A stretch of 48,811 nucleotides of DNA from Pseudomonadota bacterium (GTDB taxonomy: Bacteria; Myxococcota_A; Bradymonadia; Bradymonadales; GCA-2716585), in assembly GCA_005804885.1 (NCBI GenBank), contig SYOX01000186.1, positions 1 through 48,811 of the forward strand. The letters are read 5' to 3'. The stretch's first letter is position 1. The number at the start of each line of letters is the position of its first letter. The notes beneath the pieces were generated by a model. That model was not told the origin of the DNA. It worked only from the letters and a program-made list of their open reading frames with translations, and did not search any database. Position numbers and translations under genes: made by a program. Of this stretch, positions 17,235 through 24,591 are shown piece after piece.

Positions 17235-17260
17235 GAGCGATCGGGTCTGCCTGCACCTGT

Positions 17261-17327
17261 GCCGACGGGTTTGGCGCCGAGCGCCGACGGGTTTGCCGCC
17301 GAGCGCCGACGGGTTTGCCGCTGTCGC
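17261..17327. repeat. 22-bp tandem repeat, three copies
   Basis: GCCGACGGGTTTG(G/C)CGCCGAGC at 17261, 17283 and, with a diverged end, 17305. It starts 27 bases after the PLP enzyme's stop codon. Confidence 0.85.
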
Positions 17328-17494
17328 GGCTGCACCCGCGGCTACTCTGTTTCGCCCCTGCCGGGGCTCTAAAATGCTCTGGTTTGGGGTGGAGGTTTTA
17401 AGGGCCATGGCTGACACGAGGGTTGGATCTGGGTGTGGAGCAGGCAGTGAACAGGGACGCAGAGCCCGCTCGCCCCAGGCGCAGGGCCGCTGCC

Positions 17495-17691
17495 CTTGCG
17501 CCCGGGGCTACAGGTCAGGGATGCCCCTTCGGGGCTCTCGACAGGACTTCAACCTCCAGGGATGGTGTCACCCGACACAAGCGGCCCTGCTTGTTGAAGC
17601 CCTGCAGTCCAGTGGCACGACGCGGCAGCTTTGCCCACAGCCCGTCGTGAGCCCCGCAGGGGCGTCCCTTCTCTGTAGCCCCGGGCGCAAG
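17495..17691. repeat. Inverted repeat with 48-bp arms
   Basis: Arms 17495-17542 and 17644-17691 agree at about 42 of 48 positions (both read CTTGCGCCCGGGGCTACAG outward-in, then a GCCCCT-CGGGGCTC hairpin core). The loop is 101 bases and carries its own GACTTCAAC.../...GTTGAAG pairing. The sequence family differs from the 6.6 and 24.1 kb element. Confidence 0.75.
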
Positions 17692-17774
17692 CCTGGGGTG
17701 GGGCGGCGATCGTGCCGACGGCGTCTGGGACCATGATCATAGCCTGCTCCACATCCGTTGGATCTTCGCCTCGA

Positions 17775-18248
17775 ATGTGGCCGTCGGGGCGATCGCGACA
17801 AGACGCCCGCGCGTCCGCGCTGGCCCTCGGGTTGGCGCTGGCCGTGTCGCCCTGTGGGGGGGCTGGTTGTCGGGGTGAGGCCGAGCTTGAGCCGCTGCAC
17901 ATCGAGGCGCCGCGCTGCGATCCAGGGCCGGGCGCCTATTGCGAGCACGCCGATCTGCGGGGCGCGGATCTTGAGGGTGAGGATCTTCGCGGGGTGAAGA
18001 TGATCTTCGCGCGGCTGGAGGGCGCGAACTTGAGGGGCGCGGATCTGCGGGGCGCGCAGCTGACGCTGGCCAACTTGAGGGGCGTCGATCTGCGCGGCGC
18101 CGATCTCCGGGGGGCGCAGCTCTGGCGCGCGGATCTCAAGGAGGTTCAGTGGGAGGGGGCGGTGTGCCCGACAGGGGAGGGCAGCCCGCCGGGCGGCTGT
18201 CCCTATGCGGACCTGGGCCCGGATGAGGGCGCGCGCCAGGGTCCGTAA
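17775..18248 (+). CDS. Secreted pentapeptide-repeat protein
   Basis: 157 residues from ATG 17775 (GTG 17712 is an alternative; neither has a strong ribosome site). The N-terminus has a hydrophobic stretch (ASALALGLALAVSP) followed by two possible lipobox cysteines (PCGG or GAGC), so it is probably exported and lipidated. From about residue 57 it contains A(D/N)LRG-type pentapeptides: DLRGADLEGEDLRGV, ANLRGADLRGAQL, DLRGADLRGAQLWRADL. These fold as a right-handed quadrilateral beta-helix in known members. Two further cysteines follow near the end. The role is unknown; exported pentapeptide proteins in this phylum are common and uncharacterised. Confidence 0.75.
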   Translation: MWPSGRSRQDARASALALGLALAVSPCGGAGCRGEAELEPLHIEAPRCDPGPGAYCEHADLRGADLEGEDLRGVKMIFARLEGANLRGADLRGAQLTLANLRGVDLRGADLRGAQLWRADLKEVQWEGAVCPTGEGSPPGGCPYADLGPDEGARQGP

Positions 18249-18618
18249 GGGATGGGGCAAGAGCCCAGGAGGCTCCAGAGAGCGCGCAAGGCTACCGCGC
18301 TGGCCTGTGGCGTGGAGCAGGGCGCGTGCGGTTGGCGATCCGGTGTATGAAGTGAGCGCCCAGGCGATTTTGTCCAATATTATTGAATGTTTACAGATTG
18401 GCGATCGCCCGTGATCCGTCCCTCGCCTCGACGGCGTGAAGGCTTGTCCCAAGCGGCGCTCGCCTCCTTTGCTTTGGCGTCCGTGGCGCTGTGGGGTATG
18501 ATCGCCGGGCGCGGACGATCTTGACAAAGCCCTTGATGTCGTCGCCGATGCGCCCATCTTGCTCGCCCGATGGTTGCGAGGGCCCTCGGCGAAGAGGCCC
18601 GTTGAGGAGCGTGTGTTC
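18249..18618. other. Intergenic leader of the NTPase-TPR pair with AT-rich tract
   Basis: No gene seen. Bases 18366-18399 form an AT-rich tract (CAATATTATTGAATG) that is very unusual in this GC-rich DNA, immediately followed by the 10-bp palindrome GGCGATCGCC (18400-18409). A TATGAT sequence at 18497-18502 is a possible -10 element with a poor -35 (TTTGGC, 18473-18478). The promoter of the NTPase-TPR operon probably lies here, but its exact position is uncertain. Confidence 0.45.
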
Positions 18619-19944
18619 ATGACGGACAGAGAGTTGCGGCAAGCGTACTTCAATCATCTTGGAGACAGGGCGCTGGAACCTGACGATCCCCTCTATGTCC
18701 CGCTCTACGAGGAGTCCTCCGACGTCATCCTGGTGATGAAGGAGGCCATCGACTTCTCCATCGGGACCGACAGCGTTCAGCTCCTGTCGGGTTACCGGGG
18801 CTCAGGCAAGAGCACCGAACTCAAGCGCTTGCGCAGCCTGCTTCACGACAGCGGTTACCTCGTGGTGTTGATCGATATCGAGGAGCACCTCGATCTGCAC
18901 ACCCCCGTGGACATCACCGACTTCCTCCTGGCGCTCTGTGGGGCGCTCGGCGAGGCGCTTGAAGACGACTCCCTGCTCGGTCGCAACACCAGCAAGGAGT
19001 CGCCCTGGGATCGATTCGTCAACTGGCTCAAATCCGAGGTTGAGTTGCCCGAGATCACCGCAGATGTGCCCGTCGGCGCGACGACCCTCGGCCTCAAAGC
19101 TGAGCTTCGCACGAACCCCACCTTCCGACATCAGATTCAGGAGCGCCTCTCCAGGAGCCTGAGCGTGTTCAACGCCAAGGTCCGTGCCTTCGTGTCCGAG
19201 AGTGTCCGTGCTCTTCAGCAGGAGTACGGCGACGCTCCCTTGGTAATGCTGATCGACTCCATCGAGCACGCGCGCGGCACGCGGGCCAACGAGGCCGACA
19301 TCCACGCCTCCCTGGAGCGGCTTTTTGCCCAGCACGACGACAAGCTCAAGTTGCCTTACGTCCACGTTATCTACACTGTACCGCCCTGGCTTCGAATTCG
19401 CTCTCCTGGCCTCGGCGCCCGCTACAACGGGCTCTACACCCTGCCTGAGCAGAAGGTGCACGTCTACACGCCAGAAGAAAGCGCCTCGCCCCAACCCTAT
19501 CTCCCAGGACTGGCTCTCCTGGAACGGGTGGTCCGGAAGCGCATCGATCCCGATCATCTGCTGGGATCTCAAGAGTCTCTGAACAGGCTCCTGCTCGTCT
19601 CGGGGGGTCACCTGCGAGACTTGATTCGCCTGCTTCGCGCTGTCGTGCTCCAGGCCCGCACTTTGCCTGCATCCGAGAAGGACACCACCGCCGCCATCGA
19701 GCGCACAAGAGCGGAGTTCCTGCCCATCGCCGATCAAGATGCACTGTGGTTGGCAAAGATCGCGCGCACTCGGAAGGCCTCGCTGGGCACTCAGGGGTCC
19801 GTCGGAGACCTGTCGCGTTTCTTCGACACCCATCTGGTGCTCTGCTACCTCAACGGGCGCGAGTGGTTCGATGTCCATCCTCTCGTGCGCGACATCGTGC
19901 TTGAGCAAGCCGAGGCCCTTCAGGAGACGCCCCCAGCCCCATGA
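18619..19944 (+). CDS. P-loop NTPase, first gene of an NTPase-TPR pair
   Basis: 441 residues from ATG 18619 with GAGGAG nine bases upstream. Walker A is G58-Y-R-G-S-G-K-S65-T, followed by TELKRLRSLLHDSGYLVVLID. Walker B is LVMLIDSIE (208-216, Asp213 and Glu216). A sensor-like strand (VHVIYTVPPWLRI) and a helical lid region (GHLRDLIRLLRAVV) follow, and the C-terminus resembles a winged-helix module (FDTHLVLCYLNGREWFDVHPLVRDIVLEQ). This is an AAA/STAND-type architecture. The stop overlaps the TPR gene start by ATGA, so the two products are made together and probably form one complex. GC is visibly lower and codon use less biased than in the flanks, hinting at horizontal gain. The biological role is not known to me; defence or signalling is inference. 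Confidence 0.85.
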   Translation: MTDRELRQAYFNHLGDRALEPDDPLYVPLYEESSDVILVMKEAIDFSIGTDSVQLLSGYRGSGKSTELKRLRSLLHDSGYLVVLIDIEEHLDLHTPVDITDFLLALCGALGEALEDDSLLGRNTSKESPWDRFVNWLKSEVELPEITADVPVGATTLGLKAELRTNPTFRHQIQERLSRSLSVFNAKVRAFVSESVRALQQEYGDAPLVMLIDSIEHARGTRANEADIHASLERLFAQHDDKLKLPYVHVIYTVPPWLRIRSPGLGARYNGLYTLPEQKVHVYTPEESASPQPYLPGLALLERVVRKRIDPDHLLGSQESLNRLLLVSGGHLRDLIRLLRAVVLQARTLPASEKDTTAAIERTRAEFLPIADQDALWLAKIARTRKASLGTQGSVGDLSRFFDTHLVLCYLNGREWFDVHPLVRDIVLEQAEALQETPPAP

Positions 19945-21656
19945 TCAGCGACGACCGCCGTGACTCTGGCCCTCGCCTGACCAACGACGCCGAGAACGAC
20001 TGGCACCTCTTCGCCAGGCACATCGATCTGGCCGAGGGCTTCTGGCTCGGCTTCCTCTTCCTGAAGTCGCCCCCTGCCGGCGCCATCTTTCTAGAGCGCC
20101 TCAAGTCCCTCCCCAAGTCCACCGCTATCCCCCCCATCCTCCTCGCCGCCAAGGCCCCCGAAGACTTCAACCACATCCTCGCCAACATCCTGAGCGCCAC
20201 GCCCGACGACGCCCTGGTCTGGTGCGTTGTGGAAGGGCTCGACGAGCCCGAGCGGCGCAAGGCGCTGTCCTTCGCCGCCCAGCGCTGGAACGAGCGCCGG
20301 GAGGTGCTGCGCCGAGGCCGCAAGTCCGGCCTCCTCTTCGTCGTGCCCTCATGGGCCAAGCCCCTGATTCGAGAGGCCGCCCCCGATCTCTGGTCCATCC
20401 GAGACATCGTCCTTGAACCCGACACCGAACTTCCCGAGGGATACTTCGCCCTTACCCAACCCCACGAGCCCCATCGCCTCCATCCTGATGAAGCCATCGA
20501 AGTCTCCAGCGCCGAACGCGAGCTCGCCATCCAACACTGGCACCGCGTTCAACGCACAGCCGACGATCCCTCCCGGCGCTGGCTCTCCCAGATCGACGCG
20601 CTGAAAAATCTGGTCCAGGCCCGCGTCTTCGATCTGGCCCAGGAAGCCGCCGATTCGGTGCGCGACACCGACCCCCCCGAACAGCGCCTCACCACCATCG
20701 ACCCCGCCCTCCTCGCCCGAAGCCTCTTCAATTGGAGTTCTGCACTTGGTCAACTCGGACGACTCGAAGAAGCTCACTCAGCGATTGAGAGAGCGACCGC
20801 GATTCGGCGTGAGCTGGCTCAGAAAGACCCCGAAGTCTTCCTGCTCGACCTCGCGGCCAGTCTGAACAACCTGGGCAACATGCTCAGCGAACTGGGGAGG
20901 AGGGATCGAGCACTTGAGGCAGTCGTTGAGGCTGTCGAACTATATCGAGCCCTGGCCAAGGACAGACCCGATGTCTTCTTGTCCAACCTCGCGTCCAGCC
21001 TCAACAACTTGGGCAAGGTGCTCAGCGATATGGGCAGGAAGGAGCAGGCCCTTGAGGCCACCCATGAGGCTGTTGAGATCAATCGAGTCTTGACCAAGGA
21101 CAACTCCGATGCCTTCTTGCCCAGCCTTGCCCTTGGTCTCAACAACCTGAGTGCCGATCTCAGCGATCTGGGAAGGAGGGAGCAAGCCTTTGAAGCCGTC
21201 AACGAGGCTGTTCAGATCAGGCGAGCTTTGGCCAACGACAGCCCCGATGTCTTCTTGCCTCACCTCGCGGCCAGCCTCAACAACCTGGGCGCCCTGCTCA
21301 ACTTATTGGGAAGGAGGGAGCAAGCCTTTGAAGCCGTCAACGAGGCTGTTCAGATCAGGCGAGATTTTGCCAAGGATAGACCCGATGTCTTCTTGCCTGA
21401 CCTCGCTAGGAGTCTTGGTCTGTCGGGCTTGATCCTTATGGGCCTTGGGCGCCGAGGCGAGGCTGTGGCTGCGCTGGCTGAGGCACAGGATCGTTTGTGG
21501 CCTTACTTCGAACTCTACCCTGGTGCCTTTGGCGAACTCCTGGGCGCCATCTTCAGTCAACTGCGCGCTGCGCTTGGGGAGATGGAGCCAGGTCCCGAGG
21601 TTATTGAGCGTATGGAGCGCATCACGCACTGGCAACAGGTCGAGGCGAAAGGGTGA
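19941..21656 (+). CDS. TPR protein with N-terminal degenerate-NTPase-like domain, partner of the NTPase
   Basis: 571 residues from ATG 19941, inside the NTPase stop (ATGA). Residues 1-170 form an alpha/beta domain with strands such as DALVWCVVEGLD and GLLFVVPSWAK, then APDLWSIRD. It has no Walker A motif; from memory this pattern occurs at the start of bacterial TPR proteins of STAND-like modules. From about residue 260 come TPR units 46 residues apart with the consensus DVFLPDLAASLNNLGxxLSxLGRREQALEAVxEAVxIRRxLAK, of the long kinesin-light-chain-like type. Two units share a 56-bp identical stretch. TPRs typically form a ligand or partner-binding superhelix. I see no nuclease, TIR, protease or membrane domain, so the output is unknown. 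Confidence 0.85.
   Translation: MISDDRRDSGPRLTNDAENDWHLFARHIDLAEGFWLGFLFLKSPPAGAIFLERLKSLPKSTAIPPILLAAKAPEDFNHILANILSATPDDALVWCVVEGLDEPERRKALSFAAQRWNERREVLRRGRKSGLLFVVPSWAKPLIREAAPDLWSIRDIVLEPDTELPEGYFALTQPHEPHRLHPDEAIEVSSAERELAIQHWHRVQRTADDPSRRWLSQIDALKNLVQARVFDLAQEAADSVRDTDPPEQRLTTIDPALLARSLFNWSSALGQLGRLEEAHSAIERATAIRRELAQKDPEVFLLDLAASLNNLGNMLSELGRRDRALEAVVEAVELYRALAKDRPDVFLSNLASSLNNLGKVLSDMGRKEQALEATHEAVEINRVLTKDNSDAFLPSLALGLNNLSADLSDLGRREQAFEAVNEAVQIRRALANDSPDVFLPHLAASLNNLGALLNLLGRREQAFEAVNEAVQIRRDFAKDRPDVFLPDLARSLGLSGLILMGLGRRGEAVAALAEAQDRLWPYFELYPGAFGELLGAIFSQLRAALGEMEPGPEVIERMERITHWQQVEAKG
21170..21363 (+). repeat. Near-identical TPR-encoding repeat units
   Basis: Bases 21170-21225 and 21308-21363 are identical over 56 positions, 138 bases (46 codons) apart. 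This implies recent unit duplication or gene conversion within the TPR array. Confidence 0.85.
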
Positions 21657-21802
21657 GCACCTGGCGCAGGGCGCGAGAGCGATGTCGAGCCGGGAAGGGG
21701 AGTTTTTTTCGCGGTGAGGGCGAAGGATCGAAGATCGCCGGGCACTTACGAGCGAATCGACCTTGACGTAGGGTGTCAAGGCAATCTCAAGAGGTGAAGC
21801 CC

Positions 21803-22597
21803 ATGATCCACGCATCGAACAAGCTCTCCTTCCTCGCCGCGCTGGCGATGTCCTGTGGCCTTGTCGCGTGCGGCGACGCGGCCGAAGACGACGACGCGGC
21901 TCCCAACAACGATCCGAACAACGATCCCAACAACGATCCCAACAACGGTGAGATCGAGCTGTGCTTTGAGCCGAGCCTGTCGGCGGCGCTGTGCGATCCG
22001 GCGTCGGTGACCTTCACGCTGGCCTCGGTCAACCCCTTCTATCCGCTGACGCCGGGCCTGCGGGTGGTGCTTGAGGGCGACGACGAGGGCGAAGCGGTGC
22101 GGATCGAGCGCGAGGTGCTGGAGGAGACCGAGGTGGTCAACGGGGTCGAGACGCACGTCCTGTTGCACAAGGAGTTCGTCGACGGCGAGCTGATCGAGAC
22201 GGCCCGCAACTTCTACGTCGAGACGACCGAGGGCACGGTCTGCTACTTCGGCGAGTTCGTCGAGAACGTCGATGAGGCGGGGATCAACAACGACGGCTCG
22301 TGGCGGGCCGGCCAGGACGGGGCGCTGCCAGGGATCATCATGCCGGCGACGCCCGCCGTCGGGCAGGGCTACATCCAGGAGAACGCCGCCGCGCAAGACG
22401 CCCTCGACATGGGCGAGGTCGCCGAGGTGGGCGCGTCGCGCACGATCAACGGCGAGGCCCGCGACGACGTCCTGATCGTGATGGACAGCAACCCGCTCGA
22501 AGACTGCGACGAAGCGGAGGAGAAGCTCTACCTGCCCGGCGTCGGCGAGGTCAGCGACAACGGCATCGACCTCATCGAGTTCACCCCCGGCCGCTGA
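21803..22597 (+). CDS. Lipoprotein with NNDP-repeat linker
   Basis: 264 residues from ATG 21803 with AGAGGTGA upstream. The signal peptide ends with the lipobox GLVAC. The mature chain begins with an acidic stretch and then three NNDP repeats ending NNGE, a linker style very common in surface lipoproteins of Bradymonadia and other Myxococcota. The globular part (about residues 55-264) is acidic and probably beta-rich, with conserved-looking segments LRVVLEGDDEGEAVRIEREVLEETE, NFYVETTEGTVCYFGE and WRAGQDGALPGIIMPATP. A single-domain protein of this pattern is often annotated hypothetical; I recognise no enzyme. It converges with the GrpB-fusion gene. Confidence 0.85.
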   Translation: MIHASNKLSFLAALAMSCGLVACGDAAEDDDAAPNNDPNNDPNNDPNNGEIELCFEPSLSAALCDPASVTFTLASVNPFYPLTPGLRVVLEGDDEGEAVRIEREVLEETEVVNGVETHVLLHKEFVDGELIETARNFYVETTEGTVCYFGEFVENVDEAGINNDGSWRAGQDGALPGIIMPATPAVGQGYIQENAAAQDALDMGEVAEVGASRTINGEARDDVLIVMDSNPLEDCDEAEEKLYLPGVGEVSDNGIDLIEFTPGR

Positions 22598-22626
22598 TCC
22601 GCGATGGCCCTCTTTCCCCTCTCCTT

Positions 22627-22720
22627 GCCTTTGCCCGCGACCTCTCCCTCCTCCCCCGGCCTTTGCTCGCGCCGCGGCCTCTCCCCCGCCTTTGCTCGCG
22701 CCGCGCTCCTGCGGGCCTCT
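22627..22720. repeat. About 29-bp tandem repeat at a convergent junction
   Basis: CCTTTGCTCGCGCCGCG occurs at 22660-22676 and 22689-22705, with a degenerate third copy near 22627, separated by pyrimidine-rich CCTCTCCC. It lies between the stops of two convergent genes. Confidence 0.65.
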
Positions 22721-22806
22721 CCCTTCCCCGAAGTCGCCGAGCAGCCGAAGTCCGCTTGAAGGGGTCTTGCCTGTCGAGGGCTCGCGCGGGAATCCGAGGT
22801 CCGCAG

Positions 22807-23985
22807 TCAGCCGAAATTCCATAGGAGGGGCAAGGGGTTGGCGCACACGTCGCACTCGAACCAGCTGTCCTTGATGATGTTGCGCTGGCCGCACTCAGGG
22901 CAGCGGCGGAAGGTGAAGGGGCGGGTGAGGCGGCCAGGGTGGGGGATGTTGGCGCGATCGAGGGCGGCCTGGAGGTGGGTCCAGCAGTCTGGTTCTGGGC
23001 AGTAGCCGGTGGACTGGTTGGAGGCCTCGGCGATCTCGGGATCGGGGGTCCGGAGGACGACCAGCTCGCCTGCGGCCAGAACGGGGCCGCCGGAGGCGCA
23101 GGAGACGTGCTCGCTGTGGCGATCGGCGATCAGGAGCCGGCCCTGGAGATCGACGACGAAGGTGAGGGTCAGCTGGCCTTCGGGATCGGGGCGGTCGCCG
23201 CGCTCGCGCAGCCAGCGGCGCAGATCCTCGGCGCAGGAGATGGGGTGGCCGGCCTTGTCGGGGGTGGCGTCGGCGAGCAGGTCGACGGGGCCGACGTAGG
23301 CGTAGACGCGGGAGGCGTTGGGGGCCACGGGGTTGGGGGCGGCCAGCTCGGCGGCGCGCATGACGCTCTGGATGAAGCCGTGCTTGCTGGCGGTGTAGCG
23401 GGGGCGATCGTCGGGGAGCTGGGCGGCGAGGTGGCGCTTGAGGGCGGCGTAGGCGTCGCGAAGGGGGGGGCATCGGCGCAGGGCGTCGCGGAAGATCATA
23501 TAGGCCCGCCAGTTGTCGTCGCCGTGGGCGACGACGTGGAGGTGGACGGTGCGGACGCCGGGCGAGGACTCCTTGACGAGGAGGTGTCCGCCGTCGCCGC
23601 CCTTGTCGCCGCAGTCGATGTAGCCGATGGCGGTCAGCCGGTCGATCGTGGGGGCGGTGAGGGCGTCGGCCAGCGCGAGCGCGATGTCGAGGATGGGCTT
23701 GGCGGGCAGGCCAGGGACGGAGGTGCTGCCGACGTGCTCGATCGCGACCGCGCCGCCGAGCGTGACAGCGTCGCCGCTGATTGCGACCGCGTCGGTGCCG
23801 AGCGCGACTGTGTCGGCGCCGAGTGAGACCGCGTCGGTGCCGAGTGTGACTGTGTCGGCGCTGATTGCGACCGCGTCGGCGCCGAGTGCAATGATCAGGG
23901 CGCGGGCCTCGGCGTCGTAGAGGGTCGCCCAGGTCGCGTCGTGGGGGGCCAGGAGGACGGTGTGCTGCTTCAGGCCTGTCGCCAT
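22807..23985 (-). CDS. GrpB-family nucleotidyltransferase-like protein fused to a zinc-ribbon domain
   Basis: 392 residues from ATG 23985. Residues 1-210 match the GrpB/UPF0157 family: VLLAPHDATWATLYDAEA, then EHVGSTSVPGLPAKPILDI, HLHVVAHGDDNWRAYMIFRDALR and a YTASKHGFI end. The family has a nucleotidyltransferase fold; its role is poorly known. Inserted between the first helix and EHVGSTS is a run of six exact heptads (residues 35-76, pattern [GS]xDxVx[LI]). Residues about 225-392 form a second domain (SRVYAYVGPVDLL, FVVDLQGRLLIADRHSEHVSCASGG, SNQSTGYCPEPDCW) ending in a CPEC-x(11)-CDVC zinc ribbon. From memory this second unit also occurs as a stand-alone actinobacterial protein. Substrate unknown. 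Confidence 0.85.
   Translation of the reverse strand: MATGLKQHTVLLAPHDATWATLYDAEARALIIALGADAVAISADTVTLGTDAVSLGADTVALGTDAVAISGDAVTLGGAVAIEHVGSTSVPGLPAKPILDIALALADALTAPTIDRLTAIGYIDCGDKGGDGGHLLVKESSPGVRTVHLHVVAHGDDNWRAYMIFRDALRRCPPLRDAYAALKRHLAAQLPDDRPRYTASKHGFIQSVMRAAELAAPNPVAPNASRVYAYVGPVDLLADATPDKAGHPISCAEDLRRWLRERGDRPDPEGQLTLTFVVDLQGRLLIADRHSEHVSCASGGPVLAAGELVVLRTPDPEIAEASNQSTGYCPEPDCWTHLQAALDRANIPHPGRLTRPFTFRRCPECGQRNIIKDSWFECDVCANPLPLLWNFG
23758..23883 (-). repeat. 21-bp tandem repeat encoding six heptads in the GrpB-fusion gene
   Basis: Six consecutive 21-bp units encode GADAVAI, SADTVTL, GTDAVSL, GADTVAL, GTDAVAI and SGDAVTL. A partial seventh unit continues into the GrpB core. The regularity suggests expansion by slippage or unequal exchange. 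Confidence 0.9.
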
Positions 23986-24591
23986 TCGAGATCACCCTCT
24001 TGTGGGTCGTCGGGACGGTGGCGCGTGGTGGTTTTTGAGATCGTCGGCGCGGGAGCGTGCCTCGGCCTGTTGTCTTCGTCAAGGCCGGACGCTCCTCTGC
24101 TGCGCCAGCTCCGATGACGAGCGCCCCACGCTCGACGAACGCCCCACGCTCCTCGCACCGCCCCCGTTGGGGACGGGCTCGTCGGGTGGGGCTAGAAACT
24201 CGGGGGGGCTGCGCCCTGTCGGTCTCAGGCCGGCGGGCGGACGACAACAGATCGCGGGGCAGGATCAGCGCGTCGAAGTGGGCCTGTGGATTGGGGTTTT
24301 CACGCCCCCAGGTGTCGACCTGGGCCTTGCGGGGCCTGCGACCGACAGGGCGCAGCCCGACCCGCGCATCCAAGCCCCACCCGACGAGCCCGCCCCGTGA
24401 GGGGCGGTGCGAGGAGCGTGGGGCGTTCGTGGGTCGTGGGGTGTTCGTCGAGCGTGGGGCGTTGGGGGGCGGTGCGATCGTGACTTCACCGGTCGGGCCT
24501 GACTCTCCGAGCCGCGCTCGGGCAGGGTTGAGATTTGTAATGGTGGTCGTGGTAGGGTGTGGATCTGACGTGATGCTGCGCGGAGGTGGCG
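23986..24591. other. Non-coding region holding copy 2 of the long inverted repeat
   Basis: No gene is supported. Bases 23986-24114 are the leader of the divergent GrpB-fusion gene, 24115-24465 are the repeat element, and 24466-24591 lead into the ceramidase-like gene, with a purine-rich ribosome site at 24582. Confidence 0.6.
24115..24465. repeat. Long inverted-repeat element, copy 2
   Basis: The left arm (24115-24232) has two 18-bp CGACGA(G/A)CGCCCCACGCT units, then TCGCACCGCCCCCGTTGGGG and CTCGTCGGGTGGGGCTAGAAA. The right arm (24331-24465) is its reverse complement and ends in degenerate 18-bp units. The spacer between the arms resembles the reverse complement of the copy 1 spacer (shared GTCGACACC and GGGGC), so the two copies are in opposite orientation. 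Outer arm sequences are nearly identical to copy 1, while the centres have diverged. Confidence 0.8.

Larger units (their letters stand above)
17235..17774. other. Non-coding repeat block between PLP enzyme and pentapeptide-repeat gene
   Basis: No credible gene. It contains the 22-bp tandem repeats, a GCCCCTGCCGGGGC hairpin near 17354-17367 and the 48-bp-arm inverted repeat at 17495-17691. Open frames across it lack coding character and change with each repeat. Confidence 0.6.

Noticed and set aside
17261..17327. 22-bp repeats considered as a CRISPR remnant.
   Set aside because: Only three contiguous units without spacers and no cas genes.
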